64,000 nucleotides of DNA, taken from positions 247,516 through 311,515 of the forward strand of contig NZ_JALNMH010000004.1 in assembly GCF_023156535.1 (NCBI RefSeq). The letters are read 5' to 3'. The translations under genes and the position numbers were made by a program. The notes under the pieces are model-generated. The model was not told the origin of the DNA. It saw nothing but the letters and a program-made list of their open reading frames with translations, and did no database searches. Source of the stretch: Pseudomarimonas salicorniae (GTDB lineage: Bacteria > Pseudomonadota > Gammaproteobacteria > Xanthomonadales > Xanthomonadaceae). Below, piece after piece: positions 7,895 through 17,004 of this stretch; positions within the stretch are counted from its first letter, which is position 1; each line of letters opens with the position of its first letter.

Positions 7895-9421
7895 CTAGAG
7901 CTCGACCGCGCTGCGGAACATCTCGCGCTGGATCCTCGACTCGGCGATGCCGCCGCCGATCCGCTGGCGGATGGTGATGTCCGACGCGCTCCAGCCGACG
8001 AGCTCGGCTACCCGCGTCGATCCGGTGCGGGTGGTGATCCGCAGCCTCGCCCCGACCTTGCCCTGCAGCTGGTTCCAGTCGAGGCGCCGGGAGCGCTGCT
8101 CTCCGACCACCACGATCTTCGCCTCCGGCTGCGGGATATTGCTCAGTCGGGAGCGACTGGACGGGTTCGCCGCGGGCCTCGGGACAGGTTCAGCGGGCGG
8201 TTGGGGGACGACTTCCGCCGCCGCCGTCGGCGGGTCGGGATCGGGGGCGTTCGGCGCTTCGGCCGCGGCTTCTGCTTCGGCAGGTGCCGCGGGCGTCGCC
8301 GCCCGTCCCGGTTCGAGAAGCACCAGGGCCTTCTCGGGGTCGATCCAGATGGTGTCCTGCAGCGGCAGCCGGGCAACAAGCTTGGGACTATCGCCGCCCA
8401 GGCCCTCAGTGAAGGCGTTGGCGGGAACGAACTCGCTGCGCTGGGCCTCGCGGATCAGCGAGGCCTGGCTGAGGGCGAGCAGGGAGGCCGGTCGCGGTCG
8501 GTCGAACCAGCCATCGAGGGGCGCCGGCTGCGGATATCGAACCGAGAGCTCAAGCATGCCGCCGTCGCGAACGTAGCGTCGATAGCTGGCCCAGGCCTCC
8601 TCGGAGGCAGCAAGACCCATCGATTGGACGGCGTCCTGCACCGCCCGCACATGCCGGTCCACCAGGGCAATCAGCTCGCCACGCTCGGCGCAGCGACGGT
8701 GGCGTATGCGGCTGAAGCCGAGGTCTTCGAACAGCCAGTGCTCGGCACGGGTGCGCATCGGATACTGGTCGATGACCAGCACCGACAGCGGCATGGCCAG
8801 GCTCTGCTCCAGCCGGCGCTCGATCCGCGCCGAGCCCTGCTGTCGATAGCTGACCAAGGTCTCCAGATTCTGGCCCTCGACCCGGAAGGTGAACCCGAGC
8901 CGGTTGTCCAGCTCCAGCTCGGCCTCGGCCAGACCCTCGGCGTCAAAGCGAACCTCGGCGGGACAGGCGAGCGTCTCGAAGGGGGCCCCGCTGAGTCCGG
9001 CCGGCGCAAGCTCGCCCAGCGCGGGATCCAGTCCCGGGCGTACCTCGACCTGTTCGAAGACCACCTCGAGGCGGTCGAGCGGCGCCTCCAGACGAGCCTG
9101 CCGCACCGAGTTGCGCAGCAACCACCACCAGCTCTGTCCGGAGATCTCGACCCGCTCGGCCCGCAACCAGGCCCCACTGCCCTGCGTGTCGCCGAAGCGC
9201 AGGTCGCTCAGGCGCAGGCTGGCATCCCACCCCGGCGGAGCCAGCGAATAATGCAGGGGGCCCTCGCCCAGGGTCAGGCGCAGGGCGCGCTCGGCCAGAA
9301 AGCTGCCCTGGTGGAACAGGGCGGCGCCCACCGCGACCAGGGGCAGCACGGGAACCAGCCATGCCAGCCGCCAGGGCCATCGGGGCGCCACCTCCGGAAT
9401 CTGGAAGGTCGAATTCGCCAA
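7895..9421 (-). CDS. Unrecognised membrane-anchored protein with Pro/Ala-rich linker
   Basis: 508 residues; not recognised. Residues about 16-40 form one hydrophobic helix (LAWLVPVLPLVAVGAALF), so the protein is probably anchored in the inner membrane with the rest in the periplasm. Residues about 40-375 look like a globular region without a familiar motif. A low-complexity Ala/Pro/Glu linker follows (about 375-430), then a compact C-terminal segment of about 70 residues (KIVVVGEQRSRRLDWNQLQG to the end) whose beta-rich, glycine-spaced pattern suggests a small Sm- or SH3-like barrel. It is convergent with the EEP gene and divergent from prfB. Function unknown. Confidence 0.75.
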   Translation of the reverse strand: MANSTFQIPEVAPRWPWRLAWLVPVLPLVAVGAALFHQGSFLAERALRLTLGEGPLHYSLAPPGWDASLRLSDLRFGDTQGSGAWLRAERVEISGQSWWWLLRNSVRQARLEAPLDRLEVVFEQVEVRPGLDPALGELAPAGLSGAPFETLACPAEVRFDAEGLAEAELELDNRLGFTFRVEGQNLETLVSYRQQGSARIERRLEQSLAMPLSVLVIDQYPMRTRAEHWLFEDLGFSRIRHRRCAERGELIALVDRHVRAVQDAVQSMGLAASEEAWASYRRYVRDGGMLELSVRYPQPAPLDGWFDRPRPASLLALSQASLIREAQRSEFVPANAFTEGLGGDSPKLVARLPLQDTIWIDPEKALVLLEPGRAATPAAPAEAEAAAEAPNAPDPDPPTAAAEVVPQPPAEPVPRPAANPSSRSRLSNIPQPEAKIVVVGEQRSRRLDWNQLQGKVGARLRITTRTGSTRVAELVGWSASDITIRQRIGGGIAESRIQREMFRSAVEL

Positions 9422-9604
9422 TGGTTTGCGCGAAGGGCAATCGGGAAGCGACAGGTTAACGGTATTCGCGCGCAGGTCGAGAGTGGGAATTTCCTACGCG
9501 GGGCCCGGGCGGGGTCTGGGCATCATGCAAGCGGCACGATTCCGCTGCCCGGCCGGCGGCAGCCTGCTATCATCCGCGGCCGTTTTCAGCAAAGCCCTTC
9601 CGCC

Positions 9605-10733
9605 ATGATCGAGCTCAATCCGGTCCGCCAGCGCATCACCGAACTCAAGGATCGGCTGGATGCGCTCAGGGGGTATCTTTGACTACGACCTGAAGGTCGA
9701 ACGGCTGGAGGAAGTCAGCCGCGAACTCGAGAATCCGGACATCTGGAATACGCCGGACGTAGCCCAGGCGCTGGGCCGCGAACGTGCCGCCCTGGACAAG
9801 GTGGTCAACGGCATCCGTGACCTGCTCGAGGGCCTTGGCGGCGCCGACGAGCTGCTCGACCTGGCCGAGGCCGAGGATGACGAGGACACCGCCAAGGCGG
9901 TGGTCGAGGATGTCGAGCGCTTCGCGAAGGGCGTCGAGACGCTCGAGTTCCAGCGCATGTTCTCCGGCAAGATGGACTCGCACCCGGCCTTCGTCGACAT
10001 CCAGGCCGGCGCCGGCGGCACCGAGGCCCAGGACTGGGCCGAGATTCTGCTGCGCATGTACCTGCGCTGGTGCGAATCGCGCGGCTGGAAGGCCGAGCTG
10101 ATGGAGGTCAGCGCCGGCGAAGTGGCGGGCATCAAGTCGGCGACCTTCCGCGTCGAGGGCGACCACGCCTACGGCTGGCTGAAGACCGAAACCGGCGTCC
10201 ACCGACTGGTCCGCAAGTCGCCCTTCGACTCCGACAACCGCCGCCACACCAGCTTCACCTCGGTGTTCGTGGCTCCGGAAGTCGATGACGACATCGATAT
10301 CGAGATCAACCCCGCCGACCTCAAGACCGACGTCTACCGCTCCTCGGGCGCCGGCGGCCAGCACGTCAACAAGACCGAGTCGGCGGTGCGCATCACCCAC
10401 ATGCCCAGCGGCATCGTGGTCGCCTGCCAGACCGAGCGCAGCCAGCACGCCAATCGCGACCGGGCGATGAAGATGCTCGCCGCCAAGCTCTACGAGATGG
10501 AGCTGCAGAAACGCAACTCCGAGAAGGATGCCGTCGAGGCGACCAAGTCCGACATCGGCTGGGGCAGCCAGATCCGCAACTACGTGCTCGACCAGTCGCG
10601 GATCAAGGACCTGCGCACCGGCATCGAGCGCAGCGACACGCAGAAGGTGCTCGACGGCGACCTGGACGAGTTCGTCGAGGCCAGCCTGAAGGCGGGTCTG
10701 GAGGCGGGATCGAAACGCAGCGACGCCGCCTAG
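9605..10733 (+). CDS. prfB: Peptide chain release factor RF2, expressed by programmed +1 frameshift
   Basis: RF2 releases polypeptides at UGA and UAA stop codons. The gene begins at the ATG 9605 and reads 25 codons to an in-frame TGA at 9680-9682; after a +1 shift it continues from 9681 to 10733, giving about 375 residues. The catalytic GGQ lies in [17 protein letters not shown], and the tripeptide anticodon SPF lies in [19 protein letters not shown]. Length fits the family. Its partner lysS follows in the same direction, the usual prfB-lysS pair. Confidence 0.95.
9668..9683 (+). promoter_or_regulatory. prfB: RF2 autoregulatory +1 frameshift site
   Basis: The classical site is present: an internal Shine-Dalgarno-like AGGGGG (9668-9673), then TAT, the slippery CTT (9677-9679) and the TGA stop followed by C (9680-9683). 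When RF2 is scarce the ribosome pauses at UGAC and slips one base forward, completing RF2. The sequence matches the well-known E. coli site almost base for base. Confidence 0.95.
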
Positions 10734-10766
10734 GGCGGGTCGCGACCGTCCGCTGATTTCCCTGCA

Positions 10767-10785
10767 GCCGGCCGCCTCGGCCGGC
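10767..10785 (+). terminator. Hairpin between prfB and lysS
   Basis: GCCGGCCG (10767-10774) pairs with CGGCCGGC (10778-10785) around a 3-base loop, 34 bases after the prfB stop. There is no T-tract, so it may only attenuate or stabilise the prfB transcript. A second small stem (10834-10839 with 10846-10851) lies just before the lysS start. Confidence 0.4.
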
Positions 10786-10867
10786 GTCGAACCGCAGGCG
10801 GGACAGGGCTGCGAATCAACACACTGTTTGACCGGCGGGCCAGGACCCGCCTTACGGGGTCCCAACC

Positions 10868-12373
10868 ATGAGCACCGAACACGACGACAACGCCCTGATT
10901 ACCGAGCGCCGCGGCAAGCTCGCCGCGCTGCGCCAGCAGGGTGTCGCCTTCCCCAACGATTTCCGCCGCGGGCAGTTCGCCGGCGACCTGCAGGCCGAGT
11001 TTGCCGACGCCGAACGCTGGACCGTCGAGGCGCTGGAGGAGATCGACCGCCCGGTGACCCTCGCCGGCCGGATGATGGCCAAGCGGATCATGGGCAAGGC
11101 CAGCTTCGCGCAGATCCAGGACGAGTCCGGGCGCATCCAGCTGTTCCTGCAGGCGGCCACCCTGGGCGAGAGCTATGACGCCTTCAAGCACTGGGACGTA
11201 GGCGACATCATCGCCGTCGAGGGCAAGCTGACCCGCACCCGCACCGGCGAGCTGTCGGTCAAGGCGCACGCCCTGCGCCTGCTGACCAAGTCGCTGCGTC
11301 CGCTGCCCGACAAGTGGCATGGTCTGGCCGATGTCGAACAGCGCTACCGCCAGCGCTACGTCGACCTGATCGTCACGCCCGAGGCGCGCGAGGTCTTCGT
11401 CAAGCGCTCGCGGATCGTCCGGGCGATGCGTCGGTGGCTGGACGACCGGCGTTTCCTCGAAGTCGAGACGCCGATGATGCACTACATCCCCGGCGGCGCG
11501 ACCGCGCGTCCGTTCACCACCCATCACAACGCGCTGGACCTAGACCTCTACCTGCGCGTCGCGCCGGAGCTGTACCTCAAGCGCCTGGTCGTCGGCGGCC
11601 TGGAGCGCGTCTACGAGATCAATCGCAACTTCCGCAACGAGGGCGTGTCGACCCGGCACAACCCCGAGTTCACCATGCTCGAGCTGTACGAGGCCTACGC
11701 CACCTACAACGAGGTGATGGACCTGACCGAGTCGCTGATCCGCGACGTCGCGCAGGAAGTGCTGGGCACGACGCAGGTGCACTGGGACGGTGCCGACATC
11801 GACCTCGGCCCGGATTTCCGCCGCTGGCGCATGGACGAGGCGGTCTGCCACCACAACCCGGAGATCGATATCGCGATCTTCCAGCGCCAGGATCGCGCGG
11901 CCATCGCCGCCCATGCCGAGCGCCTCGGCATCCGCTTCAAGCCCGCGGACGGCTGGGGCAAGCTGCTGCTGGCCATCTTCGAGGAGACCGCCGAAGGCAA
12001 GCTGGTGCAGCCGACCTTCATCACCCACTATCCGGTCGAGGTCAGTCCGCTGGCCCGCGAGTCGGACAGCGAGCCCGGCATCACCGACCGCTTCGAGCTT
12101 TTCATCCACGCCAAGGAGATCGCCAACGGCTTCTCCGAGCTCAACGACCCGGAGGACCAGGCCGCGCGCTTCCGCGCCCAGGTCGAGGCCAAGGAGGGCG
12201 GCGACGACGAGGCCATGCACTTCGACGCCGACTACATCCGCGCCCTCGAGTATGGCCTTGCGCCGACCGGCGGCCTGGGTATCGGCATCGACCGCTTGGT
12301 GATGCTGCTGACCGACTGCAGCTCCATCCGCGACGTGCTGCTCTTCCCCTACATGCGCCCCGAGGCCAGCTGA
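10868..12373 (+). CDS. lysS: Lysyl-tRNA synthetase, class II
   Basis: 501 residues. It charges tRNA-Lys with lysine in the cytosol. The N-terminal OB-fold anticodon-binding domain (about residues 55-145) contains [18 protein letters not shown]. The class II core follows, with motif 2 as [20 protein letters not shown] and motif 3 as [14 protein letters not shown] near the C-terminus. Length matches bacterial LysS. The gene directly follows prfB. Confidence 0.95.
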   Translation: MSTEHDDNALITERRGKLAALRQQGVAFPNDFRRGQFAGDLQAEFADAERWTVEALEEIDRPVTLAGRMMAKRIMGKASFAQIQDESGRIQLFLQAATLGESYDAFKHWDVGDIIAVEGKLTRTRTGELSVKAHALRLLTKSLRPLPDKWHGLADVEQRYRQRYVDLIVTPEAREVFVKRSRIVRAMRRWLDDRRFLEVETPMMHYIPGGATARPFTTHHNALDLDLYLRVAPELYLKRLVVGGLERVYEINRNFRNEGVSTRHNPEFTMLELYEAYATYNEVMDLTESLIRDVAQEVLGTTQVHWDGADIDLGPDFRRWRMDEAVCHHNPEIDIAIFQRQDRAAIAAHAERLGIRFKPADGWGKLLLAIFEETAEGKLVQPTFITHYPVEVSPLARESDSEPGITDRFELFIHAKEIANGFSELNDPEDQAARFRAQVEAKEGGDDEAMHFDADYIRALEYGLAPTGGLGIGIDRLVMLLTDCSSIRDVLLFPYMRPEAS

Positions 12374-12377
12374 GCCA

Positions 12378-12394
12378 GCCGGCGGGACGCCGGC
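12378..12394 (+). terminator. Small hairpin after lysS
   Basis: GCCGGCG pairs with CGCCGGC around GGA five bases past the lysS stop. There is no T-run; a weak terminator or 3' end stabiliser is the most that can be said. Confidence 0.35.
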
Positions 12395-12442
12395 GCGACG
12401 GCGCGCTAGACTGGCCCGGTCAGGCGACAGGGGGGCCGGCTC

Positions 12443-12796
12443 ATGAGTGCGGACGTACCCGATCATCCCGGCGTGCGGCGATCACGGCGGCGGCTGCAGG
12501 CCGAGGTCTACATCGAGGCCGAAGGCCGGCGGCTTCCAGTGGAGCTGCTGGACGTGTCCCTGAGCGGCGCGCGCATCCGGCCTCCGGCCGACTGGCCTCC
12601 CCCTCGCGGGGCCTTTCGCCTCGAGCTGCATATCGCCAACGAGGATCCGGTCAGCCTGCCGGCCAGCGTGGTCCGCGAGCGCGCCGAGGACATCGCCCTG
12701 CGCTTCGCCGACCTCGGCCCCCGCCTCGCCTCGCAGCTTGAGTTCCTGCTCGAGCGCGACGGCCGCCTGCTGCAGGAGATCGAGGCCACCGAGTAA
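12443..12796 (+). CDS. PilZ domain protein
   Basis: 117 residues, essentially one PilZ domain. The arginine cluster RRSRRRLQAE at the N-terminus and DVSLSGARIRPP around residues 33-45 match the RxxxR and (D/N)xSxxG elements that bind cyclic di-GMP. A strong AGGGGGG ribosome site lies upstream of the ATG. As a lone PilZ protein it probably acts as a c-di-GMP-dependent adaptor for motility, pili or exopolysaccharide, but no partner is adjacent. It is convergent with the TonB receptor, with a composite repeat between them. Confidence 0.82.
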   Translation: MSADVPDHPGVRRSRRRLQAEVYIEAEGRRLPVELLDVSLSGARIRPPADWPPPRGAFRLELHIANEDPVSLPASVVRERAEDIALRFADLGPRLASQLEFLLERDGRLLQEIEATE

Positions 12797-12851
12797 CCGG
12801 GAGCGAGGCTCGCGCCGCGCGCGGACACCCGCGGTCGTGGTCAAGGGCCAA

Positions 12852-13234
12852 GGTCTGGACAGGGCGCAAAGAAGACCTTCCACAACACCCGAATGTAGGA
12901 GCCAGCTTGCTGGCGATCGTCCCTTCCGGAGCGCCTATCGCCAGCAAGCTGGCTCCTACGTGCAACGGCGTTGCCAGGCCCGGTCTGTGCCGCCAAGTAG
13001 GCCTTGCCGCAGTCAAATTGTGGGAGTGTCCTTGGGCGCGACCGCGGAGACCCGCTCTGGCCGCGGTGTGTGGTGAATCCGATACGCCGCGGTCGCGCCC
13101 AAGGACGCTCCCACAGTCGGGCTTCGTTGCGCGTCGGGGAAGCCCCATAGGGTGTGCCTTGGCGCACCGATACGGGCCTTTGGAAGGTATTCCCGGTGCG
13201 GCCAGCCGCACCCTATGAATGTCTGCTTCGCGCC
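12852..13234 (+). repeat. Composite intergenic repeat, copy 2 (modules A-B-C)
   Basis: Most of the gene-free interval 12797-13275 is this element. Module A (12894-12959) is an inverted pair: GTAGGAGCCAGCTTGCTGGC, then the reverse complement ending in CTCCTAC. A roughly 60-base linker shared with copy 4 follows. Module B (13019-13115) is a palindrome with arms TGTGGGAGTGTCCTTGGGCG and the reverse complement ending GACGCTCCCACA. Module C (13119-13234) begins GGGCTTCGTTGCGCGTC and contains a pair of GGGTGTG / CGCACCC arms. The flank 12852-12893 is also shared with copy 4. Confidence 0.9.
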
Positions 13235-13275
13235 CGCACTTGCCGGTCGAAACTTCGGCAACCGGGGCGCTCGGC

Positions 13276-16101
13276 CTAGAACGAGAACTCGGCGCGCACG
13301 TAATAGAACCGCCCGGGGAGGTCGTAGGTCGAGGCCTCGTAGCCGTTCAGCGAGCAGCTGAGGCAGGCCGGGGGATCGCGGTCGAACAGATTGTTGGCGC
13401 CGATCGCGACGCGGGCGCCGTCGAACCAGGGTGCGTACCAGCCCAGCTGCAGGTCATGCAGGGTGGTGCTGCCGAGGCGGTTTACGCCGCGAAGCGGATC
13501 GGGACAGGCCGGTGTGTCGATGGCCCGGCCGCAGGACTCTTCCATCGCATCGATGTAGCGGGCGGTCCACAGCAACTCGACGTCGCCGCGGCGCCAGTCG
13601 GCCTGCAGCACCGAAGTCCATTCCGGGATGGCGCTGTCATTGACCACCAGCCCCTCGCGGCGCGGCTGGCGCAGGCCATTGCCGTCGAACTCGCGGTAGT
13701 GGAAGACATAGCTGTTGGCCCAGCGCAGCCGGCCCTGGCCGAAGCGGGTCTCCGGCCACAGCCAGTCGATGTGCAGGTCGAGGCCCGAGGTCTCGACTCG
13801 TCCGAAGTTCTGCAGCCGGTTGCCGAAGAAGCTGATCGTCCCCGCGGGCGCGCGCATGATGCTGTCGCAGAAGGGCGAGCCCGGGCCGCCCTCGACGCAG
13901 AGGTCGAGCTGGGTCTGCGGGTCGAGCGCCTGGATGGCGTCGTCAATGCGGTGGCGGTAGCCGGTGAGCTCGATGTCCAGCGCCTGCGACCACGCGCGCC
14001 CCTGGGCGAAGCGCGGGCTGTAGACCAGACCGAGCGAGCTGCTTTCGGAATGCTCGGGGTCGAGGCCGGGGTTGCCGCCGGTCAGTACGCCGATCTGCTG
14101 GTCGAGCTGGATCGCCCCGGCCGGCACGCCGAAGGCCGCGCAATCACTCATCGCCGGTGCGCCGCCCGGCTGCGCGAGGCAGGGATCGACCAGGAAGGCG
14201 TCGAAGCGCGAGGCGGCGCCGAACAGCTCGCCGATCGACGGCGCCCGGAAGCCCTCGGCAAAGGTGCCGCGGAACAGCAGGTTGTCGCCGAACTGCCAGC
14301 GGAAACCCGCGCGCCCGGTGCTGCGGCCATCGGCCAGGGTGTAGTCGGAGTATCGCAACGCCGCGCTGAGGTCGAGCTGCGAGGCGGCGCTGGCGAACAC
14401 GGGAAGATTGGCCTCGACATAGGCCTCGTTCACCGCGTAATCGCCGCGGGTCGGCAGCGACGGCACGCCGTTGTAGTCGCCGGCGACGGTGATCGGGTCG
14501 GGCTCGTAATAGCCATCCAGCTCGCGCCGCTCGACGCCGGTGGCGAGGGCCAGCGGGCCGGCCCAGAGCTCCAGCAGGTCGCCGCTGAGGTTGGCGCTGA
14601 ACAGCTGCAGGTCGTTGGCGCTGCGGTCGCGGACCAGCGGCTGGATATAGGCCAGCATCTCCGGCGTGATCGAGCCCTCGCCGCCGAACAGGTCCAGCGG
14701 CACGCAGGCGGGGTCGGCCGCGCAGTCGGCGCTCGGGCCCAGCGCGCGGTTGATCCGGCGCAGGTTGTAACTGCCGGTATTGAGCTGCTCGGCGCGGTTG
14801 CGGCTGCCGGCGAGATTGACGTCCCAGTACCAGGGCGACAGGGCGCCCTCGAAGCTGCCCTCCAGCCCGAACGCGAGGTAGGCGGTGTCGACCTCCTGGC
14901 GGAACTCGCGAGGCCCGCCTTCGACCGGGCGCCGGGCGAGCAGCAGCAGGCTGGGGTTGTCACCGCGGCTGTCCAGATCGAAGCCGAACGGATTGAACGG
15001 ATGCGAGGCGGGGATGACGATCTGGTCGGCCAGCGGATTGCCGGTGCCGGCGGTCGCGCCGAGGAAGATCGGTTCCGGGGCGGCGCGCTGCGCCGAGCGG
15101 CGCCGATTGAGCAGGGTGCGCAGGTAGGCGCTGGTGCGCTCGCCGATCTCCAGCCGGCCCTGCAGGAACACGCTGTCGCGCTCGGAGGGCGTGAGGGCCA
15201 GGTTCTCGACGGCGAAGTTGTAGCGCAGGGCGTCGCTGAAGGGGACGATGCCCGGGACCAGCCCGGGCCCGACCTGGGCGGATCCGGTGCCGCGGGTCAG
15301 GTCGCGGAGGGCGCCGGTCGACGGATCACGAAGCAGGAAGCGTCCGTCCGGCGTGGCCGTCGAGCCGAAGGCGACCCCGGTGCCCGGCACCGGCACCGCG
15401 CTCAGTTCGCGGTCGCGCGAGAACACCGCGTTCTGGTCGACGTGGGACACCGAGCCGAACACCGAGAGCGGCCCCTGCATCCAGCCGTAGCTCGCCTCGG
15501 CGACGGCCAGCTCACCGTCGCCCTGCTCGTAGCTTCCGGCGTGCAGGGCCATCCGGCCGCCGCCGATGTCGCGGCGGGTGATGATGTTGATGACTCCGGC
15601 CACGGCGTCCGAGCCGTAGATCGACGAGGCGCCATCCTCGAGGACATCGATGCGCTCGATGATCGCCAGCGGAAGCGTGTTGAGGTCGCTGCAGGAGGAC
15701 ACCCCCGAGGCCGAGGCCTCGGCCACCCAGCGCACGCCGTCGACCAGCACCAGCACGCGCTTGCAGCCGAGGTGGCGCAGGTCGACCGTGGTCGCGCCGG
15801 CGCCGACGCCGCCGCTGTCGGCCGGGAACCCGAAGTTGCCGCTGCGATTGAAGCGGGTATTCAGGGCCGAGCCGGAAGAGGTCAGCTGCTGCAGCACGTC
15901 GCCGACGCTGCTCAGGCCGCTGCGCTCGATGTCGCGGCGGGTCAGGGTGTGCAGGGGCGCCTGACCCTCGATCATTGCCTTGCGGATCCGCGAGCCGGTG
16001 ACCTCGACACGGTCCATGGCGGGCTGCTGCGCGGCCGCGCTGTCGGCGAGCAGCACGGCAAAAGCGATGGCGAGGGGAGCTACCAGGGGAAAACCGCGCA
16101 T
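13276..16101 (-). CDS. TonB-dependent outer-membrane receptor
   Basis: 941 residues. The signal peptide (about residues 1-25, ending SAAAQ) is followed by [12 protein letters not shown], the Xanthomonadales-type N-terminus of the plug domain, and the plug core ([34 protein letters not shown]). The rest is a 22-strand beta-barrel pattern ending in YVRAEFSF with the terminal Phe needed for BAM-assisted insertion. Such receptors import large substrates (siderophores, glycans, peptides, vitamins) using TonB energy. No ligand-specific gene is adjacent, so the substrate is unknown. The ATG at 16101 begins the signal peptide; the frame extends 12 codons upstream. Confidence 0.9.
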   Translation of the reverse strand: MRGFPLVAPLAIAFAVLLADSAAAQQPAMDRVEVTGSRIRKAMIEGQAPLHTLTRRDIERSGLSSVGDVLQQLTSSGSALNTRFNRSGNFGFPADSGGVGAGATTVDLRHLGCKRVLVLVDGVRWVAEASASGVSSCSDLNTLPLAIIERIDVLEDGASSIYGSDAVAGVINIITRRDIGGGRMALHAGSYEQGDGELAVAEASYGWMQGPLSVFGSVSHVDQNAVFSRDRELSAVPVPGTGVAFGSTATPDGRFLLRDPSTGALRDLTRGTGSAQVGPGLVPGIVPFSDALRYNFAVENLALTPSERDSVFLQGRLEIGERTSAYLRTLLNRRRSAQRAAPEPIFLGATAGTGNPLADQIVIPASHPFNPFGFDLDSRGDNPSLLLLARRPVEGGPREFRQEVDTAYLAFGLEGSFEGALSPWYWDVNLAGSRNRAEQLNTGSYNLRRINRALGPSADCAADPACVPLDLFGGEGSITPEMLAYIQPLVRDRSANDLQLFSANLSGDLLELWAGPLALATGVERRELDGYYEPDPITVAGDYNGVPSLPTRGDYAVNEAYVEANLPVFASAASQLDLSAALRYSDYTLADGRSTGRAGFRWQFGDNLLFRGTFAEGFRAPSIGELFGAASRFDAFLVDPCLAQPGGAPAMSDCAAFGVPAGAIQLDQQIGVLTGGNPGLDPEHSESSSLGLVYSPRFAQGRAWSQALDIELTGYRHRIDDAIQALDPQTQLDLCVEGGPGSPFCDSIMRAPAGTISFFGNRLQNFGRVETSGLDLHIDWLWPETRFGQGRLRWANSYVFHYREFDGNGLRQPRREGLVVNDSAIPEWTSVLQADWRRGDVELLWTARYIDAMEESCGRAIDTPACPDPLRGVNRLGSTTLHDLQLGWYAPWFDGARVAIGANNLFDRDPPACLSCSLNGYEASTYDLPGRFYYVRAEFSF

Positions 16102-16170
16102 GACCTGCCCGCAGGGCCCGGAAGGGGCCGCATCCAAAGCGGCTAATGTCCCATCACGTGGCGGTGACGA

Positions 16171-16965
16171 TCAACCGCCGAGCGACAACTGCAGGGCAAC
16201 GGCCAGCAGCAGGAGGGCAAAGACCCGCTTCAGGGCGGTGCCACCAAGGCGGTGCGCCAGCCGGGCGCCAAGCGGGGCGAACAGCACCGAGGCCAGGGCA
16301 ATGCCCAGCGCCGCAGGCAGGTAGACGTAGCCGGCCGCCCCCTCGGGCATGGCCAGGTCCGGCGGGGCGGCCAGGGCGTAGCTGAGCGCCGCCGACAGCG
16401 CGATGGCGACGCCACAGGCCGCCGAGCTGCCCACCGCCCGGACCGGCGCCGCGCCGAGCATCACCAGCAGGGGCACGGTCATGCTGCCGCCGCCTATCCC
16501 GACCAGGGCCGACACCGCGCCGATCACGAGGCCCGCGCCCAGCAGCCAGGGCGAGCGCGGCTGTTCGCTGTGGCCGATCGCCGGGGGCTGGCCGAACAGC
16601 AACTGGGCGGCAGCAAGCAGGCAGAAGCCGGCCACGCCCCAGCGCAGGGCCTCGCCCGGGATGCTGCTGGCCAGCACCCCACCCACGGCACCCCCGAGCA
16701 GCAGGCCGGGCACCAGCCGCGCCACGCTGGCCCACATCACGCTGCCACGGCGGGCGTGCGAGCGCGCCGAGGACAGGCCGGTGACAACGATGCTCGCCAG
16801 CGAGGTCGCCAGCGCGGCGTGCATCACCGACTCCGCGGGAACGCCCTGCTGGGGCAGCAGCCAGACCAGGGCCGCGACCAGCACGAGGCCGCCACCGACG
16901 CCGAGCAGACCCGCCAGCAGCCCGGCCACGGCCCCCAATGCAAGGTAAACCGGCAGCGCGCTCAC
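16171..16965 (-). CDS. TSUP family permease (TauE/SafE-like)
   Basis: 264 residues, about eight hydrophobic helices. The two-fold repeat typical of the TSUP family is visible: GLLAGLLGVGGGLVLVAAL in the first half and GAVSALVGIGGGSMTVPLL in the second, each with a glycine-rich turn. Members move sulfite, sulfonates or other sulfur-containing organic anions across the inner membrane. The GTG start at 16965 is chosen for its GGAAGAAGG ribosome site; the longer open frame upstream is antisense to slt. The gene diverges from slt with 39 bases between start codons. The substrate is not assigned. Confidence 0.85.
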   Translation of the reverse strand: MSALPVYLALGAVAGLLAGLLGVGGGLVLVAALVWLLPQQGVPAESVMHAALATSLASIVVTGLSSARSHARRGSVMWASVARLVPGLLLGGAVGGVLASSIPGEALRWGVAGFCLLAAAQLLFGQPPAIGHSEQPRSPWLLGAGLVIGAVSALVGIGGGSMTVPLLVMLGAAPVRAVGSSAACGVAIALSAALSYALAAPPDLAMPEGAAGYVYLPAALGIALASVLFAPLGARLAHRLGGTALKRVFALLLLAVALQLSLGG

Positions 16966-17004
16966 GGCCTTCTTCCCGGCGCGCCGCGATGCAGTCGATA
17001 CACT

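Noticed and set aside
12841..13218. Small open frames within the composite repeats (several per copy, both strands)
   Set aside because: They recur in every copy because the repeat is palindromic and GC-rich; no ribosome sites or domain patterns.
13219..16146. 975-codon plus-strand open frame opposite the TonB receptor
   Set aside because: It mirrors the receptor codon by codon (GC-rich antisense frame); its translation is Ala/Gly/Arg/His-rich with no domain, while the minus strand has signal peptide, plug and barrel.
16252..17004. Upstream extension of slt through the TSUP gene
   Set aside because: The signal peptide starts at 17005; the extension is antisense to the permease.
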